Origin: Trissonchulus latispiculum
Lineage: Eukaryota; Nematoda; Enoplea; Enoplida; Ironidae
NCBI GenBank assembly: GCA_030248195.1
Contig: JASAND010015513.1
Coordinates: 1-64,000 of the forward strand
Direction: 5' to 3'
Length of the DNA stretch: 64,000 nt
Positions 57,811 to 64,000 of the stretch are shown piece by piece. The stretch's first letter is position 1, and each line of letters starts with the position of its first letter. The notes beneath the pieces were generated by a model, which saw nothing but the letters and a program-made list of their open reading frames with translations, was not told the origin of the DNA and did not search any database. Both the position numbers and the translations under genes were made by a program.

Positions 57811-57998
57811 TAGTTTAAATAGCTTTAAATGAATACGAAGCTAACGAAAATTATTTATCTAAACCTTACATCGAATTTTAAATGAAGATTTTAAAATATA
57901 TTATTAATTCAATGGATTACTTACATTGTAACATTATATAAATCTATACGGTAAAGACGTACAAGGGATTGCGGTCGAGGTTTCGTTTTAGGTGTAAG

Positions 57999-58606
57999 CA
58001 GGGGCCGGTTCCATAAAAGTTTGCGAGTACTAGACTCGACAACTAGATTCATGCTAGTTGTCGAGTCTAGCACCTCAAGTGTACCATAAAACCCTCACAG
58101 TCGAGTAGCTACTAGCACTCGACTTGCGAGTCTAGCTTCTCGCAGCTTTGAACACTAGCAAATTAATCGGGTTCCATAAAACTTTCGTCGTGCCTTACTC
58201 GTACTCTACTAGCATCCGTCTAGTTCTCTAGTCTAATTTGACTAGAGAACTGTTGGAAAAACATTATCAACTTCTTAGTTCTTCGTCAGTATGTGCACAA
58301 ATTTTCACAGTTGTTTGTTAAATCATTTCTTTACTCTTCACTAAAATTATTTGTAGTTTGGTTTAATTAAGCGAGAGTTATAATTTTTTAAATATTTATG
58401 ATACTATTTAATCCAACTCGCATTCGCAGCACTAGTGCTCGCACTAGCAGTGCTAGTGAGTCAAGCTGTCTTACTAGCTTAGCTAATTCTGCCGAGTCTA
58501 GCTAAAACTTTTATGGTACACTAGCACTCGCAATTAGCACTAGAACTGCAAGTTCTAGCATGCGAGTACTAGCAGACTAGCAGAACTTTTATGGAACCGG
58601 CCCCTG
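57999..58606. mobile_element. Hairpin element with 23-bp perfect TIRs
   Basis: CAGGGGCCGGTTCCATAAAA plus 3 more bases at 57999-58021 is repeated exactly inverted at 58584-58606. The interior is full of GAGTCTAGCTAGT-type inverted motifs. By analogy with neighbouring subrepeats, the host site would read GGTGTAAG-TAG-GAATGTGAG; the three middle bases are missing and no duplication is present. Confidence 0.75.
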
Positions 58607-59002
58607 GAATGTGAGTTTAGTAAGGAAATATTTTGGGCGTAAGTAGGATTTTGAGTTTTGCTATCTCTAGGCGGAAACATCAAACGTTAGGCGTAAGTAG
58701 GATAGGTGTAAGTAGGATACACGTTTTAATCTCATTTAATACTTTATGACTGTAACAACGACATTTCAGCAAGCACAACAACTACGCCTCCTTTATTCAT
58801 AAATAACAAACGTGAGTATATGTAAAGTGTAAGTGTATGCACTGCGAATCTAAAATGTTAAGGATCCATTTTTAGGTACTTTTTGCGACATTGTAATAGT
58901 TGTACATTGTACATTGTAACTAGTTTTCTAAGGAGTAGCTTGTAGCTACGGTTGAAAACTATTAAAATAACTAAAATATTAATTTCATTGAGATAAGATT
59001 CT

Positions 59003-59165
59003 CAGAACGGGCTAGTTCGTGCATGCTAAACTAACCCAGTGTAGGTGACAACTGTTTAGTTTAGCCTTAGCTTAAAGCTATTAAAAGCACTATACAAGCT
59101 AAGGCTAGCTGACCAGTTGTCACCTACATCCGGTTAGCTTAGCATGCACGAACTAGCCCGTTGTG
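59003..59165. mobile_element. Small foldback MITE
   Basis: CAGAACGGGCTAGTTCGTGC matches the inverted right end CACAACGGGCTAGTTCGTGC at 19 of 20. The inner part pairs as well (AGGTGACAACTG with CAGTTGTCACCT). No target duplication seen. Confidence 0.72.
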
Positions 59166-59557
59166 GGGTAAAGGTCTGCTTTCTGCGCAGAGAATTTTGA
59201 CGTATGCAGATGGCACTGGGTTATTCGACATATGACAGATTCAGCTTTTAATACATGAAGAACGACACTGGTTTCTACGTACTTGAGATGCTGACATCAA
59301 GGAAGTGCTCTGAAACTCGGAACAATTTTATATCTATATTTTTAATAAATATTATGCAGACAGACAAGCAATAAAATAAGATTACCACTGCAGCATACTC
59401 TGATGGACATGGTTATGACAACAGTCCTCTGATCCTAGACAAAATAGCAAATTTAATAAAGAAACATATGAATCCTTATTATAAGGGATGAAACTTTTAT
59501 ATCTCAAGTCAAACTAATTTAATTAACACTTTAACCCAGAGTCTTCATTAGTTCGTC
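59166..59557. other. 3' flank of receptor 3
   Basis: AT-rich; likely includes the receptor 3' UTR on the minus strand. Confidence 0.35.
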
Positions 59558-60502
59558 CTATTTGCGAGAACGACTGTTTTTAACAGTGTTAGCAGGTACA
59601 ACAACTGATCCTGCAGATTTAGCAAATATATTTTGCTTTATATCCGAGCTAAAACGTACATATATAAAAGGATTCATTCCGGTGTTAAACAAGGTTGCAG
59701 CTCCGGTAATACACTCGCAAGACATTTGGGTTAAGTAGTTCAGCTTGACAAGCAGTTCCGTTATCCAGTGTGAAATTAAAAATATCAAGAAAGTCAAAGT
59801 TACTAAACTAAACTGTAAAGCCAAAGATTTTTCCTTAGTTTTTCGCAAAGTCACCGCTGCATTTTGATGGATGTGGCTTTTCGAGTTTGACATTTTAACT
59901 TTCACAAATATAATAGTATAGAAAACAGTAACTAATACAACTACTAGGCTAGAAATGAACTTCATATAAATTTCAAAAATTTGCCCCTTTTTACTGGTTC
60001 CAAAATGCCATGCAGGTGCCAAACCGAGTTGACTATAATACGAACAGTCACAAACGTATGCAACTGTCATACTTGCAAGCGATACAAGCATGGCTACGAA
60101 TGTGATGATATTACAGGTTTTCGTAGTAAAATAGACATCATACATATTAAGAGAAACTACTGAAACAAGACGGTTAATGCAAATTCCAAAAATATGTAAA
60201 AATGAATTCCAAAGTAGGACGCCATTTACAAATCCAATAACTTGTGATACCAAAACAGGTGTATCTCGCCTGAAGGCATCGACTGTGCCAAAGCACAGTT
60301 GAAATAACAGCAAAGAGCAATCAAATAGAGCTAATGTTCGTGCTTGGATATAAAATGGATTTGTAAATAAAGTTCTTCGGTTTCTCCAAAGTGTCCGAAA
60401 TACCAGTAAATATAATATTAAACTGGCAGCAGACCACAGGCCGGCACAGACCACATAAATCAATCGAATTACGTAGGTTCCTTGTTCGCTGTTTTTGCCC
60501 AT
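59558..60502 (-). CDS. Srx/Srsx-like seven-transmembrane receptor 3
   Basis: Intact single-exon frame, 314 residues, strongly similar to receptor 2 along its length and less so to receptor 1. Same landmarks: NPFYIQARTLALFDCSLLLF, HIFGICINRLVSVVSLNMYD, ECL2 with YYSQLGLAPAWHFG, KEKSLALQFSLVTLTFLIFL entering TM6, HWITELLVK, and NPFIYVRFSSDI. It lacks the TM3-top cysteine. The predicted third loop is basic (KMSNSKSHIH). The C-terminal tail is short and ends NSRSRK; all three receptors have a SRK-like motif near the end. The start chosen is the first in-frame ATG; the upstream block shared with receptor 2 begins 37 bp before it, which supports this start. Presumed plasma-membrane chemosensory or peptide receptor; ligand unknown. 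Confidence 0.9.
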   Translation of the reverse strand: MGKNSEQGTYVIRLIYVVCAGLWSAASLILYLLVFRTLWRNRRTLFTNPFYIQARTLALFDCSLLLFQLCFGTVDAFRRDTPVLVSQVIGFVNGVLLWNSFLHIFGICINRLVSVVSLNMYDVYFTTKTCNIITFVAMLVSLASMTVAYVCDCSYYSQLGLAPAWHFGTSKKGQIFEIYMKFISSLVVVLVTVFYTIIFVKVKMSNSKSHIHQNAAVTLRKTKEKSLALQFSLVTLTFLIFLISHWITELLVKLNYLTQMSCECITGAATLFNTGMNPFIYVRFSSDIKQNIFAKSAGSVVVPANTVKNSRSRK

Positions 60503-60538
60503 ATTGCAAAGTCAAATAAATTTCTTTCGGTAATCAGC

Positions 60539-60577
60539 CAAAGCAAATCCCTAAAATTCTTGAACTGAACTTCAGTG
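60539..60577 (-). promoter_or_regulatory. Upstream block shared with receptor 2
   Basis: On the minus strand CACTGAAGTTCAG, then TTTTAGGGATTTGCTTTG, in the same order and distance from the ATG as before receptor 2. Confidence 0.5.
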
Positions 60578-61012
60578 TTAAAATGGCGTATCCTTCTGAG
60601 AATACATGACTGCAGTTGATTCCAATGAAGGATGAAATTTTATGAAATTAGCTAAAACTGTTTCGCTTAGCATTCTAAAACCAAGTTCAAAGTGGTGCTT
60701 AAAAATAGTCACATTTCCGTTATGGACAGCTTTCACGTGTTTCTATAGCCATAGTTATTACTACATACCTTCGAAAGCTCTAGTTGTGCGATGCATTTCT
60801 GAAGCTCCGTTCTATCTTTCTATATCCTGAGGTAGAAACAGTTACAACAGTATAAGGCCAAAACAGGTCTATTTTGTTAAAATCGATCCAATATCTTGTT
60901 TCGTTATCTATGCAAGTAACAAGATTAAACGTTAGGTGTCAGTTTGAATACAATGCTGAGGCCAATTATGTAAAGTGCGGCCACTTTCTAGCTACGCACC
61001 CGTAGGCCACGT
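60578..61012. other. No gene recognised
   Basis: Upstream region of receptor 3; no other feature seen. Confidence 0.4.
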
Positions 61013-61016
61013 TTAA

Positions 61017-61205
61017 GGTGGTGATTCCTTTTGGAGACATCAACTTTAAACCATTATTACTCAACCATTACTTGGACTAAAAAAGCCATTCTTATATCAA
61101 AATGCAGCTTAACATTTCCTCTGTTTAATAAATACAACGAACTTAACTTTAATTCTTGGAACTTATTTTACTGCATTTTCGAAGTAATTTAATTTTCCAG
61201 ATTTT
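61017..61205 (+). mobile_element. End of TTAA-type element, family C, copy 2
   Basis: TTAA at 61013-61016, then GGTGGTGATTCCTTTTGGAG; matches 14236-14431 inverted. The far end was not found. Confidence 0.6.
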
Positions 61206-61569
61206 TTGCAGACTAAAGTAATTTTTTTCGTGAGGCGTCGGCCACATCATTCGATTTCTCTATCAAATAGCTGGGGACCCTTTTTAATTATTATGAAACC
61301 GCTCTTCGTTGTAAAGAAATTAGCTAAAATGTATGAGCAACCTGGATTTTGCCTACTTTCCCCAACTTTGTCAAGCGACCACTTTAGTTAGAAAGCAGCA
61401 ATCGGGACAACAAAAAAGGGTCCCTGGGTATTTTAGTGTAAAACACGTCCAGCCAGTGGCAGCCACCTAGCTTCCATAGTAAATACTCCACAATTGCTGG
61501 AAAAAATTTGGTCGCGTTTTTGCAAAAACTACATTTTCTATGATAGCAGCGTACGGGGTAGCAGTTAGA

Positions 61570-62158
61570 AGATTATAATGTTACGGATACTATTTGGTAG
61601 GGGTAGGTTTTCGGACGTGCTAATTTCAAAAATGCAAGAATTTTAAAATTTAAAAAAATTTTTAAACATTTTTAAAATTTTAGTTTGGTAAGGGGGGACC
61701 AAGAGGAACCGAAAAATGTTTTGTCTTCGATTTTGCTGAAAAGATGTATATAGGGGTTTTCCGGGACGTAGAACAAGAATCTGAAATCCGTTTTTCGATC
61801 CAGCTTTTTGTTAGCTCAATATAAGCTAAAGTTCTAAGCTTAAGATGTAAGCTTAACCTGAGCTAACGAGAAGGTGGATCGAAAAACGGATTTCAGATTC
61901 ATGTTCTACGTCCGCGAAAACCCCTATATACATCTTTTCAGCAAAATCGAAGACAAAAAATTTTTCGGTTCCTCTTGGTCCCCCCTTACCAAACTAAAAT
62001 TTTGAAAATTTTTAAAAAATTTTTTAAAATTTTAAAATTTTTGCATTCTTGAAATCAGCAGGTCCGAAAACCTACCCCTACCAAATTTCAACGCAATCCG
62101 TCAACGTGTGCATCTTCAGTACTGCTACGAAGCTATGGGGGGGATAATGGGAAAGACC
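61570..62158. mobile_element. Foldback element FB3
   Basis: Arms meet near 61835. The family blocks GGGGGGACCAAGAGGAACCG, GTTAGCTCAATATAAGC and the tip core AGCTTAAGATGTAAGC are present. The outer parts (TTTGGTAGGGGTAGGTTTTC) also pair. The arms agree better with each other than with FB1, consistent with gene conversion or replication of the hairpin. Confidence 0.8.
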
Positions 62159-63093
62159 CAAAAGAAAAACTGTTTGTCTACTTGCTGTTATTTGAATGGT
62201 TTTCTACTCCATGTAATGAATGAATAACAATTGTTCAAACTGGATGTCAACTTAAACTGAATTGTCTTTTACAGTAGACAAAAATGTTTTGCAAAGAGCT
62301 AGGTAATATGAATGCTCTAAGAGGAAATATATTGCAGGCATTATTTTCCAAGGCGAATAACAACGTATCTAAATTTATTAGATTTCTTGTTTGAAGAGGA
62401 ACTATTCCCTAAAGGGTTCTGACTACTGTCATATTTGGCTGGTTATAAAAGTATAACTCAATAGGCAGCATTGTTAAAATAAAGCTTAAGAAAATTAGCA
62501 TAAATGATGACGTAAGTGCATTACCTGAGTGCGAGGAGAGCACCAACTTGAAAAAACGAGAGAAGAAAGAAAACGGATGAATTGTGTAAGATACTAGAAT
62601 TCACACTAGAGTCGTATAGTTTCTAGTCTACAACAAGCTAGTTTAATGTATTAAAAGTCTTCGGACTTTACTTAATTCGTCCTGAAGTCACAGTATTGGA
62701 AGGATGAAAAATACACAATGATAGAAACATGGCACTGAGCACAACCTTTCCCAAAGGTTTGTTTCTCAGACGCAGTCAGGTCTTAGCTTATGTCAGTATG
62801 TACGAGTAAAGAGGACACAATACACAAGAGTGACTACTGGCATACTCTATGTATTATTAGAATGACACGTACTGTGCACCCGAAACCTAGTGACCCACGC
62901 GGCCAACTGGTATCCACACAGTCAAAACTGGGATATGCTCACTCGCTGTATGCGAAAATGAAACGGGAGTACGCTTGAAAACACAAGCACTGTGTGCGTA
63001 TTAGTTTCGTCTCGCTTAAAGCTTTAAAATACAGGCACACCGGTTAAAATCTTTGATTCACTACTATTCAATTTGCGGGAGTAGTGGGCCATT
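62159..63093. other. No gene recognised
   Basis: Intergenic AT-rich DNA; no supported feature. Confidence 0.4.
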
Positions 63094-63301
63094 CAGAGTT
63101 GGAAATGGGTCGCGGGTACCCGCGGCGCGTTGACTTTTAGGTCAGTGAGTAACCGCAGAAAATATCCAAATTAAAGAAGTGGGTCAAGTGTGCCGACAAA
63201 GCCTCAGTTGGTCGCGGGTAGTGGGTCGCGGGTAACGGGTCAGAGGTCCGCGGGTCGCGGGTACCCGCGGGTCACGAAATTGCGACCCACTTCCTGCACT
63301 G
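63094..63301. mobile_element. hAT-type MITE with GGGTCGCGGGTACCCGC repeats
   Basis: Left end CAGAGTTGGAAATGGG and inverted right end CAGTGCAGGAAGTGGG (12 of 16) fit hAT termini. Flanks GGGCCATT (63086-63093) and GTGCCATT (63302-63309) are an 8-bp duplication with one mismatch. Both ends hold repeats of GGGTCGCGGGTACCCGCG. 208 bp, non-coding. Related to the 8778-11745 ends. Confidence 0.8.
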
Positions 63302-63868
63302 GTGCCATTTGTGTGGAGGGGATGTGTTTCGCTTATAATACATAATAATAATATATTTCATTTCTTACAATACATAAAGTATGCTTGTTGGGCTGCCGCG
63401 ATTTTACCAAAAAACGAAACCCTTTAATTTGGGTATGTCCTTTATAATTTCCCTATGTTTCCCCCTCTATCTCCAGATTGGCTGGACCGATTTCGCTAAA
63501 ACTTTGCATGTGGTGAGGGTTTGGCGGGAACTGATCCCGACAACCTGGAGAGCTTACCCTGACTCGTTTTGCGAAAGCACTCGATACTGTGATATCGGAA
63601 ATGGTCAAAATTGAAGGCAGCGGAGACCGCCCAATATCTTAAAACCGCCCAATAGATTGAAAGCTCTCGTTAAGCAAATAAAAAGTTGTAATGGGGAAGC
63701 GCCAAAATGGAAGCAAAATTAGCTACGCAGCCTTAATGAAAACTTAATGAAATGACCTTAATGAATTAACTTATTGACCTTAATGAAACTTTCGTCTTCT
63801 GTATGTCATGTCTTGAAAGACTGGCATGTCTTCTCTAATTTTCAGTCGTTCATGTACTATCCAAACTA
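63302..63868. other. No gene recognised
   Basis: An ORF of 77 codons at 63381-63614 has no recognisable features. Confidence 0.4.
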
Positions 63869-64000
63869 ATTTGCATATTAATGTTGGCAGAAAGTATATA
63901 AGGTTGGAGAAATTGTTGATCGGTGCTGTCAGTTCTACTGGCTGTCAACAGCCTCGCTGCATACTGTATACTGGAAAGCAGCGAAGGCTTACACGCAGTG
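63869..64000 (+). promoter_or_regulatory. TATA/initiator core promoter at window edge
   Basis: Octamer ATTTGCAT (63869), TATATAAGG (63895) and TCAGTT initiator (63929-63934). The layout and several spacer bases match 19508-19640. The transcript would run off the window. Confidence 0.42.

Larger units (their letters stand above)
56955..58730. mobile_element. Element with TAAGTAGGAT subterminal repeats
   Basis: The left 150 bp carries four copies of TCCTACTTACGCCTA-like units. The right 120 bp carries three in inverted orientation, including GGCGTAAGTAGGATAGGTGT. No ORF. It contains a diverged foldback FB4 and a hairpin element. Confidence 0.6.

Overview
The window looks like nuclear DNA of an invertebrate animal, most likely a nematode. 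Bulk sequence is AT-rich, there are no bacterial-type operons or rRNA genes, and coding islands are small. The nematode call rests on three single-exon seven-transmembrane receptors resembling Srx/Srsx-type nematode chemoreceptors, an innexin-like fragment (innexins are protostome and cnidarian gap-junction proteins) and an env-bearing BEL/Pao element. A mermithid-like clade is possible but is a guess; the species cannot be fixed from sequence reading alone.

Layout. 1-8.3 kb: nested short DNA transposons (a 1.58 kb element with an 8-bp duplication and a hAT-type element inside it, a second hAT-type element, a 1.2 kb palindrome, smaller foldbacks). 8.3 kb: a possible small secreted cysteine-containing protein. 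8.8-16.2 kb: GC-rich-ended hAT-like elements, a TTAA-flanked element, and foldback elements. 16.5-17.5 kb: receptor 1 (minus). 18-21.8 kb: a MITE with a 7-bp duplication, a TATA-type promoter, another TTAA element and an ATAAC microsatellite. 22.3-23.3 kb: receptor 2 (minus). 24.2-24.9 kb: element with long inverted repeats. 25.0-31.6 kb: a decayed BEL/Pao retrotransposon (minus) with env-like, integrase, RNase H, RT and protease parts, split in its RT by a 1.2 kb TTAA element. 31.8-34.7 kb: relatives of that insert. 36.2-37.5 kb: a broken Maverick/Polinton-type DNA polymerase N-terminus with C2H2 fingers (minus), split by a retroposon with an (AAC)n tail. 38.0-50.9 kb: a decayed Ty3/gypsy element (plus) with tRNA-Arg primer site, gag, zinc knuckle, protease, RT-RNase H and integrase, a SINE insertion, and an unrecognised third ORF that contains a fresh 561-bp tandem duplication. 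51.5-52.3 kb: innexin-like pseudogene. 52.7-53.8 kb: possible two-exon gene fragment ending in an RG-rich tail. 55-59.2 kb: microsatellite, foldbacks and nested DNA elements. 59.6-60.5 kb: receptor 3 (minus). 61-63.3 kb: foldback and a hAT-type MITE. 63.9 kb to the edge: a TATA/initiator promoter resembling the one at 19.5 kb.

The only clearly intact host genes are the three receptor paralogues, all on the minus strand; receptors 2 and 3 share an upstream block and are the closest pair. Almost everything else is a layered record of transposons. No complete new defence or metabolic system was found. The most distinctive signals are the hAT-like elements whose ends carry family-specific GC-rich repeat arrays, the foldback family with a conserved core at its hairpin tip, and the third ORF of the Ty3 element.
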